Source: Theristus sp. LFF4_11 (taxonomy: Eukaryota; Nematoda; Chromadorea; Monhysterida; Xyalidae). From it: a DNA stretch of 64,000 nt. The position numbers and the translations under genes are program-made. The DNA is taken from NCBI GenBank assembly GCA_030248135.1, contig JASANC010005304.1:1-64000 (forward strand), written 5' to 3'. Positions 23,601 to 35,999 of the stretch are shown in pieces. The first letter of the stretch is position 1; each line of letters opens with the position of its first letter. Under the pieces are notes generated by a model. It searched no databases. It saw only the letters and a list, made by a program, of their open reading frames with translations, and was not told the origin of the DNA.

Positions 23601-26600
23601 ACGATTTCGGGCGAATCGCCCGTGGAATTTAGCGAAATTGGTCTAGAAATGAAAAACAAGAAAACGGTGTTTTCCATGGTAATTCATTGCGCCGATCACG
23701 GCTTTTGGGTCAGTTTTCTTATGTGAGCAATTCTAGGTACTGAATCGTGACGATTTTGGGCGAATCGGCCGTAGAAATAGTATGGGCGAAATCGGCCTAA
23801 AAAACGAAAAAATGAAAAACCTGAGTTGTCCGGGGTTTAGAAGAATGTGTGACCAAATTGTGATTTTGGTCCGACCTTCGGGGCTTATGTAAAAGTCAGA
23901 ATATTATCTAAAAATGCGGGAGACGCATATAAAAGGAGGAATATGGCCTTGTGTAAGCAGTAAAAGACTTGGCTCGACAACGCTTTTCAAGTTTCCTTAT
24001 GTGGTACACACGGATACAAGTACATAAGAGTCATATTTTTGCGCCGTTTATTCTTTATTTCGGTTGCACATGGCAACCCTCGTACATTGTATAATCGTTT
24101 GTTTTGGTCCAGAAACACAATGCGCGCATAGATGGGTAAGCAATCGTATGCCCGACTCGGGAATTCAAAATTGGCAACGTGATCCGTGCCCCCTAAATTG
24201 GGCCGAGTCCCTTAGGCGACTTTGAATTGCCACATAAAGATTCTAACTAGTTTCTCCTTTTACGTCCGCAACTGTCTAGAGTCGCAGGTCTTAAAGAAAA
24301 GATAATAGACAAATGAAACTTTCACATATGCTTTATTCCTAGCATTTAGCGACCACTAAAACCACTAAAATAACGATCTTCAGATCGCTGACACTGGTTT
24401 GCACAAAGTGTATCGCAGAGGCATTGGGGAACGCAAGGTCTCCTTCTGTGCAAAGGCAATGACTCACCGGTTTATCCTGTCAGTTTGGTAAAAAAGGGTG
24501 AAAATCAACGGAAGACAACACTTTTTGCACTGGTGCTGCTGTGTGCACACTACAGCGGTGCGTACGTTAGCAACAACGATAAAGCTACATGCAGCAATGT
24601 TTTGCAATCTCTGATATTTCTGTTTTTGCACTGAATTAAAAACAGAATTTCGCACATGGTGTTTGATTTTAGACTAAACTGAAGAGGACAATTGAAAAAT
24701 AACTTCAAAGTTTTTACGCTTTTCAGCAAGCTTTTAAACAACAAACGCGGCGCAAAAAAATGACTCTTATGTACTTGTATCCGTGTGTACCACATAAGGA
24801 AACTTGAAAAGCGTTGTCGAGCCAAGTCTTTTACTGCTTACACAAGGCCATATTCCTCCTTTTATATGCGTCTCCCGCATTTTTAGATAATTTCCAATCA
24901 TGTGTGCAAGGGAGAAAGAATGAACAGAATAATACGGATAATCCATTAGTTTAAAAAAACGCGTCAAATTTGGCATACAATTTGGTTTCTGAACTTCTTT
25001 TTCTTTCATTCAAAATTCGCGCGCTCCTTGCACCCTGAAAAAAGCTACCATGTTTAATCGGCTATACTGTAAATTCTGTGCAAAAAAACAGAAATATCAG
25101 AAATTGCAAAACATTGCTGCATGTAGCTTTATCGTTGTTGCTAACGTACGCACCGCTGTGCATACAGCAGCACCAGTGCAAAAAGTGTTGTCTTCCGTTG
25201 ATTTTCACCCTTTTTACCAAACTCTTGTGACAGGATAAACCGGTGAGTCATTGCCACAGAAGGAGACCTTGCGTTCCCAATGCCTCTGCGATACACTTTG
25301 TGCAAACCAGTGTCAGCGATCTAAAGTCTGATCGTTATATTAGTGGTTTTAGAGGTCGCTAAATGCTAGAAAAAAGCAAATGTGAAAGTTTCATTTGTCT
25401 ACAATGTACGAGGGTTGCCACTTGCAACCGGACTAAAGAATAAACGGCGCAAAAATATGACTCTTATGAACTTGTATCCGTGTGTACCACATCAGAGACT
25501 TGAAAAGCGTTGTCGAGCCAAGTCTTTCACTGCTTACACAAGGCCATATTCCTCCTTTTATATGCGTCTCCCGCATTTTTAGATAATATTCTGACTTTTA
25601 CATAAGCCCCAAAGGTCGGACCAAAATTACAATACGTTATTCACACATTCTTCTAAACCCCGGACAACTCAGGTTTTTCATTTTTCGTTTTTAGGCCAAT
25701 TTCGTCTATGCTATTTCTACGGCCGATTCGCCCAAAATCATCACGATTCAGTACCTAGAATTGCTCACATAAGAAAACTGACCCAAAAGCCGTGATCGGC
25801 GCAATGAATTACCATGGAAAACACCGATTTCTTGTTTTTCATTTCTGGACCGGTTTCACTAAATTCCACGGCCGATTCGCCCGAAATCGTCACGATTCGG
25901 TATCTAGAGTTGCTCACATGAAAAAACTAACACAAAATCCGTGATCAGTGTGTTTAATTACCATGGAAAACACCTTTTTTTGTTTTTCATTTCTGGACCG
26001 ATTTCGCCGATTTCCACGGCCGATTCGCCCGAAATCGTCACGATTCAGTATCTAGAGTTGCTCACATAAAAAACTAACCCAAAATCCGTGATCAGTGCAT
26101 TGAATTACCATGGAAAACGCCGTTTTCTTGTTTTTCATTTCTGGACCAATTTCGCTAAAGTCCACGGCCGATTCGCCCGAAATCGTTACGATTCGGAATC
26201 TAGAGTTGCTCACAGGAAAAAAACTAACACAAAATCCGTGATCAGCGCATTGAATTACCCTGGAAAACACCCTTTTCTTATTTTTCGTTTCTGGACCGAT
26301 TTCGCCAATTTCCACGGCCGATTCGCCGGAAATCGTCACGATTCAGCATCTAGAGTAGCTCACGTAAGAAAACTAACCCAATATCCGTGATCAGCGCATT
26401 GAACTACCCTGGAAAACACCCTTTTCTTGTTTTTCGTTTCTGGACCGATTTCGCCGATTTCCACGGCCGATTCGCCCGAAATCGTCACGATTCAGTATCT
26501 AGAGTTGCTCACATAAAAAACTAACCCAAAATCCGTGATCAGTGCATTGAATTACCCTGGAAAACACCCTTTTCTTATTTTTCGTTTCTGGACCGATTTC

Positions 26601-28813
26601 GCCAATTTCCACGGCCGATTCGCCGGAAATCGTCACGATTCAGCATCTAGAGTAGCTCACGTAAGAAAACTAACCCAATATCCGTGATCAGCGCATTGAA
26701 CTACCCTGGAAAACACCCTTTTCTTGTTTTTCGTTTCTGGACCGATTTCGCCGATTTCCACGGCCGATTCGCCCGACATCGTCACGATTCAACATCTAGA
26801 GTTGCTCACGTAAAAAAACTAACCCAAAATTCGTGATCAGCGCATTGAATTACCCTGGAAAACACCCTTTTCTTGTTTTTCGTTTCTGGACCGATTTCGC
26901 CAATTTCGACGGCCGATTCGCCCGAAATCGTCACGATTCAGTATCTAGAGTTGCACACGTAAGAAAACTAACCCAAAATCCGTGATCAGCGCATTGAATC
27001 ACCCTGGAAAACACCCTTTTCTTGTTTTTCGTTTCTGGACCGATTTCGCCAATTTCGACGGCCGATTCGCCCGAAATCGTCACGATTCGGTATCTAGAGT
27101 TGCTCACATAAGAAAACTAACCCAAAATCCGTGATCAGCGCATTGAATTACCATGGAAAACACCGTTTTCTTGTTGTTCATTTCTGGACCGATTTCGCCA
27201 ATTTCCACGGCCGATTCGCCCGAAATCGTCACGATTCAGCATCTAGAGTTGCTCACGTAAGAAAACTAACCCAAAATCCGTGATCAGCGCATTGAATTCC
27301 TACGGACTAGACCTTTTCCTATTATTTTTCGTTGCTCAGACAAAATTTGTAAGAGTGAAAAACTGATACCCAGTCAAAATGCTACGAACTTTAAAAAAAT
27401 GCACAATTTTGACTTAAAAAAGTGCCCGGGCAAAAAAATAAACTAAATTTTCAAAATCTACGGATGAAATTACCCCAGGAAACATTTTTGTTGAACTGTG
27501 AAAGCGTCCCAGCTAAAAATTGAAAGGGCGAACACTTAAAACCAGGTGAAAACCCTCCGAACTTTTAAAAATGCCCAATTTTTTACCCAAAAACAGGGTC
27601 TGGGTAAAAAATTAACCCAATTTTCAAAATCTCCGGATGGAATTACCCCAGGGAACATTTTTGTTCGACTGTGAAAGTGTTGCAGGTAAAAATTGAAAGG
27701 GCGAACACATGTTGATTACATATCTGAAAAAAAAAATACAAAGAGAAAGAAGTAACACGATTTTCAGAATAGGTTTTTCGTGTCTACAGCGTATGAAAAG
27801 TTGTCCGATAAAATTTTTTTCGCGGCTCCAAGCACAACTTTGGGTGTTCGTTTCGTGTGCACAGAAAGAACCAAGTTTGTGGCTTATACTATGCTCGCTG
27901 CAGGGCAGCGAGAAAGTTTGAAAAACGCGCGCGAGGGGAAAACGGCTCATATTATGCGTGATGCGCTGTCCGCTCGCTAACGCTCGCTCGCGCATCCGCA
28001 TGATAGACGTGTCCATATTAACTAATCATTGCTTTTGGTTCTGCGACTTAACTGCGCGCATAAGTAAACAGTTTCAGGCTTGACGCGGCAATGCAAAACT
28101 GGTGAAGTGAGTCGCATGTCGCATGAGATGCGGTGTTGAGTCACCAGGGCCGTTTTGAATTGCCACGCGTCAAGCATGAAACTGAGTTTCTTTCGACGTT
28201 CTGCAAGCGTATTGAGTAGCAGGAATAAAAAAGAAAAGATAAAAAAAGATGATCTAGTTTTATCAGTGGTTTCATTGCAGATCGCTGTTGCCTGATCTGC
28301 GTTGCGCGGCAGGTGTCTGTAGCAGCAGTTGGCGGCGGCGACAGTGGCGACGCGGTCGAGCAACTCAAGGACGAGCTCGTCAGCGAGCAGCAGCACCACA
28401 AGCAGCAACTCGTCAACAACAACAACAGTGTCGCGTGCAACAACAACATCATGTCGACGACTACTGGCACGCCCGCTATGACGACAACAACAACAACAAC
28501 ATCAACAACAACGACGACAACGTCCAGCAACGCGACCGCCACCGCGTGCAACACGTCAACGAGCACCTCAACGTCAACGACGTCCTCCTCCACGGCCACA
28601 GCGTCGTCGTCGTCGTCGTCGAGCTCGACGGCGTCACCGCAGCAGCAACAACAGAAAAAAGTGACTCAGAAACAACCGAAACTAACCAAGAAACAAGAGC
28701 AACAGCAAACGCAACCGGTGGATCGAGTCAAGCACGAGTCACCAATTCAATATCAACAACGTCTACCTCAACAAGCACAGCCGCTCAACAGTCAACAGGA
28801 TGCTCAACATTTT

Positions 28814-28845
<32 letters not shown>

Positions 28846-31800
28846 GCAAGCGATGACCGTCACATTCGTCTGCGACCAGTCGGCGTTTGTGCTCGGTGTT
28901 CGAACGACGTCAGTGTTCAATTTTGATTATTACCAGTTTTGTTTTGGAAAAATGTTAGAACAAATTTACAAGTTCCACAGACTGATCATTGTTACCGCTT
29001 TAATTGTGCATCTCCTTTCCGTGTTCTTAGAAACTGCACTCGGGAGCTTGCGATGGCTATTGATCAGTTGCGTGGGCGGAGCCTCTACGAACACACGGCC
29101 AGAGACGACCACAACGTCGTCAACGCCATGCTCGACTCCCGTTAGTGGAATCGGTTTAGTTTTATTATCTTTTATTTTGTTTCTGAGACTGAATGTGTAT
29201 AATTGTAATGTGTAGAAAAGAAACCTGGCAAACTTCATTTTAAATGATCACCTTCAAATGGCAGAAAATCGTCAACTTTTTTGAAGCGGCATTTTTTTGT
29301 TTCTCTGGAATGTACAAAGGTATATCATTTTTCATTAAAAACAACAAATATTTTTTTTGCCATTGCACCCTGTACGCTCGCAAACGTTGCGACAGCAATG
29401 AAATAAACAACATTTTAATGGCGCGGCGCAGTTACATTTTGCCAGTTATGTAAACCATTTCAACTATGATACAAATTGTGCACTAATGTCCTGAACAAGT
29501 TTTTTCTGTACACTGAAATTTTGTCGCTCAGTTATGCGATTTCTGCAGCAAAACTCGTGAACAACGCTCAACAAACCCTTCATGCTCTTCTCCGTGTACC
29601 ATTCCTTTTTTACAAGCCCCAAAAATGACCACGATAAAGGAAAAACGTACAGCAGATTGGCACAAAAACGGGCATGAAGAGCAACGCGCATGCAGAAGGG
29701 CATTTTTAGCGTTTTTGAAAGTTTTGCTGTTGGTTAGATCCTGAATAGTGTTGCATTGAAGATAAAACTCGTGCTAGTTTTAACAGACCATTTTCAATTG
29801 TAACTTTGTATGCAAAACCGACACGTTCTTTACAGTCATTGCCGCTGATTTTTCATTCAGTTGTAACGTTTTTGCCAATATACCACACCGTTTTGTAAAC
29901 AAACTGACCGGGTATACGCGTGAAATGTCAGGTATGAAGCTCTGAAAAACGTTTATTTTAGTGCTAAGAATAAGGTGTGTTTAGTTTGACTGACTTTTTT
30001 TGACACGGTGTTATTGTTTTTTCAAACGTCTGCATTTTTAATTTTGTGCGAATGCATAACGTCAGTACAGTGTCATATTCTTCTGCTTTCGAAAAAACGC
30101 CTTTGAGAATTTATTTTAACAAATAATTAAATAAACCAAGAAAAATTAATTTTTTTTCAACTGAAATCATAAAGAAGCAAGTGCGTTAGCGGTTAGTTGG
30201 CATAAAAATGTTACAATTCTCTCTGAAATCAGTTGTTCCGAGAACAAAATTATTTGCATTTTCATACATAAAACGTGTATCGCTATCGGCACAAAATGTT
30301 TTTTTTTATTTATTGCATGTTGTGCAAGTGCGATATACAAATACAATATATTTTATTCTGCAAAAACTTCTTTTGTTGTTTTTGTAAAAAAATCTCGGCA
30401 TGTTAGTGGGCATAAAGTGTGTGGATGCTCGCGTGATGTCATACCCGAATAGGAGTACATATGTGGATGTTTATCTACCTTCGTTCCCCACCTGTTGATC
30501 TTGAACACGTCGATAAGAAAATGTTTCTGTCTATTTTGCCGTGTTTTGTGCAAATACAAACTTCAATCGAAAAAAAAAATCATGTGTATATGAAATCGGT
30601 GCCAAACGATTTCAGCAGCAGAATGTCGCGGCGAATTCACGGTGTCTGCAACAACAACAACCCCGCCGGACCGCGCACAATCCCCGCAAACGCTGCTGCT
30701 TCGTTTGGTCGCACAGTCGGCACGCGCACGCGACAACCCGATGCAGAGCATCCTGCACGCCACCGTTACACGGTGATTGCTTGAGCTTTGTTGTTGTTGT
30801 ATGTTGTTGGAATTTTTAGGCGATGTTATTAGCCAGGGCTAACCCAGAGAAGCGTACAGAACGCCATGAGCTGCCATACGATTAAATGCTGATAAGCGTA
30901 GTGTCATTTTTTTTGAAAGTTTTCGTTTTTTACGCGTTCTGTTGCAGAATCGAGAGTGGGCCTGCATTACTGGCGCAACAACCACAAGCACAACCTCAGA
31001 GAGCTCAACACCAGCAATACACGGGAGGAACGTTGATGACGTCAGCAACCGGCAGCATTCATTCCACGTCAACGTAAGCCGAAAATGCAGCGGCGTGCTT
31101 CATTATTGCTTTATTAGCCGTTCAGCGCACGTTGAGTGTGTTCAATGTTTTATTAGAACGTGTTGAGTAATAATGCTGAGAACGACCGCCTACTGAACAG
31201 ATAACTCAACAAATTTGTTGAGCTGCCAACAACCTCAACAAAGTCAGCAGTTTTTACGAGTTTGTTCAGTTACACAAGCTTGTCAACAAAGTCATGCAGT
31301 ACGCCAATATGTTAGTTAGCTACGCCACTGGTACGTCAAACAAATATTTTGCGTGAAGCGTTCTCAAATGCTTTATCAGTTCCAGTCTTCGACTAAACGA
31401 GCATTCATGAATGGGTCTTTAGTGACGCTAGAGCTACGCGTCGATAAATTCTGCTTTATGAATGCCGCTTAAAAAAATGCTTAAAAAACAGATACAATCC
31501 GATGCTCGGCGGCGGCGGCGGCAACAGTCGCGAGCACACGAGCACTCCATCCTCCAGCATGTATGACTCGACGCGACAGTCGCCCTACAACGCCAGCAGT
31601 GCGTACGCGAGCGGCAGCAGCAGCAGCGGCACGCTGCAACGCCAGACGACGCCGAACACCCAGAGCCTCTCGTCCGGCGACGCGCTAGAGCAGCTGTGCT
31701 CGTCGATATTCACCGATTCGGACGAATTGTCCAATGCAACCGAGCACAACGGCGTCACACTGATGCAGCATCCAGCGCTGGTCAACCACGGCGGTGCCGC

Positions 31801-34800
31801 CCGGAATCGCCCGTCGCACATCACACTACCGACACCGTCGCACTCTGCCGCCGACGCGGGCGCCGCCACGACGCAGGCACTGTCCGCGCCGCTGGTCGCC
31901 GGCAACACGACGCCGAATCACAGTCAGGCGGCGGCAAACAGCGGCGTGTCGTTTGACGCACTTGGCAATCCGATCTACTATCAAGCACAGCACCAGCAGC
32001 AGCAGCCGTTTAGTGCGGTGCAACAGCAGAAACCGGACGCACTGACACACCAGCAATTCCAACAGCAACAGGTTTGTTTTTTGCAATAGTAAAACAGTGT
32101 AACGAGCAATGGTAACGTTTGTATTATCTCTTATTTTGGTTGTGGTACCCAATGCGTTTGCACACGGGCATAGGAAAATGTTTCACGGAATCCAAAATTA
32201 GGTTACGGTAGACACCTCGCCGTGTGCTGACGTTTTACGGGTTTGGTTCGGTTGTGCGGTTTCTCCTAAGGGTGTGAAACTTTTGTGCCTCCGGTCTTCC
32301 TGAAACGATATAATAGCTGTCAGCGACTTAGATTCGGGTTATTTTCCAATTATTCAGATGCAGCACGCCAGTGCACCGAGCACCCCACTAGTCAGCGGAC
32401 TGAGCATTCACGGCGGTACGCTGAGTGTGCCGTCAACCCCGACCGCGAACGTCGTTGGCGGCATGCCAGTGATGCCGAATGGCATGCCACAACAGCAATC
32501 GCAGACGTTCGCTGCGCCCAATCTGAACAACGGCCAGATGCTACATCAGCCAGGCATGCAACAACAACAGGCGCAGTCTGGCTACCCCCAGCAACAACAG
32601 CAACAGTGTAGAACGCCGATGTCGGCGCCGCCGATGTTCGACAGCAACAGCAGCATGGGCATGCCGGCGCATCATCCAATGTTCTTCCATCCGGACAGCT
32701 ATCCGCCCGGTTCGTGTTCTGTTTTGTTGGTTGAAGAATCTGTCTTTAACAGAAATTCGAAAAATTGAGACGTGAAAATGACATGATTTAATCAGCTTCT
32801 TGTGTCCAGTACATGAAGTTCGCTGTTTGCGGTTTCGCCAGGTAGACGCATACCGCGGTGCCCCCAGGCTCGTCAGTGCGACGGGCACCAGGCGGAACTG
32901 CCGAAGGTGTTTTACCACAGACAGATCTTATAGTCTGAGCAAAACATCAGCAAACCTAGGTAGTAAAATCTAGTAGGTAGGTAGGTAGTGTCATTCCGTG
33001 AATCGTATATCACCAATAGGGCCACGGACAGCAACGTCATTATTAGCTGCTGGCAATGTTGGAAGCGCCGTCGCGTCCCAGTCATCAGCAGCATTCGCAA
33101 TGAAAGCGCCACAGTCGACTGCAAGCACGCCAACGACAGCCTCTGGCGGTGGCACACCAGCGAAGGCGCCAAGACGCCCGCGAAAGCCAAGGTATCACGA
33201 TATTGGCCTTGTATTCATTCAGTTTCAATTTCAAAACTAGCAATTTACTAAAACACTGTCAAAAACCTGTCCAGAGCACGCCCGAACGCAGCTGCGGACG
33301 GCACCACGCCGACGCCACGGCCACGAGGAGGCGGCCGCAAAAAGAAAACTGCTGCCGCCAACAACGCTGCTGATGCGTCCGTCAGTGGTGCAGCAGCGGC
33401 TCGTGACCACTCGGAGACACCGACCAGCAGTGCGCAACAGTTTTCGTCGCAAAATATGGCCGGAAACATGGGCGCATCGTGGAATCAGGTGTGCGATACT
33501 TTTGTTCTGCTGCAGAATGCACGTACGGTATGGCCGAATAAATAAGGCAGTCCTTGTATTCTCCCTCAAGGCGGGATTAGTCGCAGACTAGGAGTTGTCT
33601 TTTTCAAGAATGACAAGATATTTCCTATTCGTGTGTGCCAGGGAGAAAGAATGAACAGAATAGCATGAAGAATAAATTACATAGTTTAAAAAACACGTCA
33701 AATTTGACACACAATTGAGTTTCTGAAAGGCTTTTTTCATTCATTCAAATTTCGCGCGCTCCTTGCACCCTGAAAAAAGCTGCCACGTTTACTCGGTCAT
33801 TCCGTACAGCTCACTTCGGGCAGCATGGAAAGAGCACAGCGGTGAATTTTTCTTACACTCTTTATAGAGTTGGGAACAACGCATAATTGTGTCATGTCAT
33901 TATATTGGCTGTATAAGCTGTGACGATCTGTGATCAATGTTCAGTCTGTTCTTATTCCTGTCGGAATCACTCCAACATAATCGGCGAACCCAAATAAACT
34001 TACGTAACAACTCAAATATCTTTCTCAATCACGGAATTGCAGCCAGCTGGCAGCTTCATGCACGGCTACGAAGTGCAATACTCCAGTCAGCCGTCGTCTG
34101 CACAACTGTCTAGCGGCTTTCCGCCGGCACCGAATCAAAGACTAAGTCGAGATGCTGTGCTCAAGGTTCGCGTGTCGCAAATGCGCAAAACGAACATTTA
34201 GTCCACCAGTTATGGTCGTGTTTCAACGCAGGATCTCCTTCGTTCACCAAACGGTCCTTCACCAATGCTCGACTCGTCCGGCTGCCGGTCTGCGGGACTG
34301 AACGGCTCCTCCCCAGCGTGGCTGCAGCAGTCGCCGGGCGCGCAGTCGCTGCAGTCGCCCACGAGCACCACCGGCCCGACCGACCACAATCGTACGTTTA
34401 TATAGCTGGTTTTCGAAAAAATCAGGCACATGCATCTTGCGACGATGTTTGATCTTTTATTTTGGTCCCGCAACTCAATGCGCGCATAGACAGCTAAACA
34501 GTTTCATGGATGACGCGGGAATTCAAAATTGGTAAAGCGATCCGAGTCCCCTACATAGGGCCGAGTAACTTAGGCGACCTTGAATTGGCACATAAAAATT
34601 GAAACTAGTTTCCTTTCACGTCTACAACCGCATTGAGTCGCAGGTCTTAAAGAAAAGATAATGGTATGTTCGACATAAAGGGGCATTCATGAAGCAGTAT
34701 TCAGTGGCCGCGTAGCTATGCAACACGCTAAATACTGCTTCATGAATGCCGCTTAACTGCAGATGGCAGCAGCGTCGCACCGTCGTCACACGGTTCAACC

Positions 34801-35858
34801 GCGACAAAGACGCCGCTCTTGTCGCGTCTATTAGACCTGGCGCCGCCGCAAGTACCGTCGTTGCCGACCAGTATCGCTGCGTCGACTCTTGACCGTCAGT
34901 TGTTGTCGCAGAAAACGACGTCATCCGCTGCGACTACGCCCACGATCACGTCGCAGCTGGCTGAAAGCCTGATGCGGCAGTCGACGAAACGCAGTGCGCC
35001 GCCAATGAACATGTCGCACACGTAAAATGTGTTTTTTAGTGGTGTGATGGTACAAACAAGTTATTTTTCGCCGATGAGCTGAATAGGGATTAAAAAATAT
35101 TACTGTAATGACGACAGAAAACGCTATGGGCTCCATAACGGGGTTACGTATGATTTCCTGGGTCACCGCTGGCTAAAAAACAATGTCTAAAGGGGCATTC
35201 ATGAAGCAGTATTTAGAGACCGCGTAGCTACGCGTCAGTAAATACTGATTCATGAATGCCGCTTAAAATTATGTTCATCAGTTTGTCGTTCGTCGAACGT
35301 CGGTCGTTTATTCGTCCACTTTACGCAACTTTCACGACCACTTGCAGGCCACCTCCAAGGACGCCGACCACAAACTCATCCACCATCCATCATCAGCCGC
35401 TGACGCCAGCCGCTTCCGCTGGTAGAACGTCGATCATGAATGCTAGCTCAAGCAGCTTAACTGCCACGACGCCTGGTCCGGCGAGCAGCATGGCACAGCA
35501 GGCGACCGTGCAATACGTGAACATGGACACCAGCACTGGTGCCAGCAGCGGTGACTACCAACAACTCTGTGCGAATGCGCCAGAGCAACAGCAGTCATGC
35601 AACTCTCCCTACGGCTATGCGTCCTATGCGTCGACATCAACAGCAAACCAGATCAACAACAGCATCAGCCAGGTCGTTCAATATGCAACGAGTGGTGCTG
35701 CCGGCCAACAAAGCAACGGACCAAGCACAACAACAACAAAAACCAAAGGCACCCGACAGCCGAGAGGCTCGAAGAAACAGCAACAGCTGAATAAACAGCA
35801 GAAACAAGAGCAACAAAGTCAAAAGAAGCAACAGGCACAATCCGTGCAGCAGACTCAG

Positions 35859-35892
<34 letters not shown>

Positions 35893-35946
35893 AACAACAG
35901 CAACAACAACAGCAGCAACAACAACAACAACAACAACAACAACAGC

Positions 35947-35999
<53 letters not shown>

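Larger units (their letters stand above)
22149..24891 (-). mobile_element. Composite repeat element E2 (inverted)
   Basis: Minus-oriented copy: 172-bp array at 22160-22680, 149-bp array at 22683-23830, then module M2 at 23903-24891 ending in the complement of the ATTATCTAAAAATGCG terminus. A family W MITE (24092-24306) is inserted in M2. The GC-rich end unit is absent, so E1 and E2 abut tail to tail with that unit truncated in E2. Confidence 0.7.
17048..28280. other. 11.2 kb p160 intron filled by composite repeats
   Basis: Donor GCAG|GTGCC at 17047 and acceptor TTGCAG at 28280. Exons on both sides join in phase as ...ESANAD/RCCLICVARQ, a contiguous p160 block. The first 1.9 kb is ordinary AT-rich intron; 18991-28003 is three composite elements in +,-,+ orientation, and 28023-28241 is a family W MITE. 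Confidence 0.75.

Noticed and set aside
30541..30819. Frame reading SRCLQQQQPRRTAHNPRKRCC as the p160 exon
   Set aside because: The alternative frame (AECRGEFTVSATTTTPP..., 30616-30772) joins both neighbouring exons in phase; this one does not.
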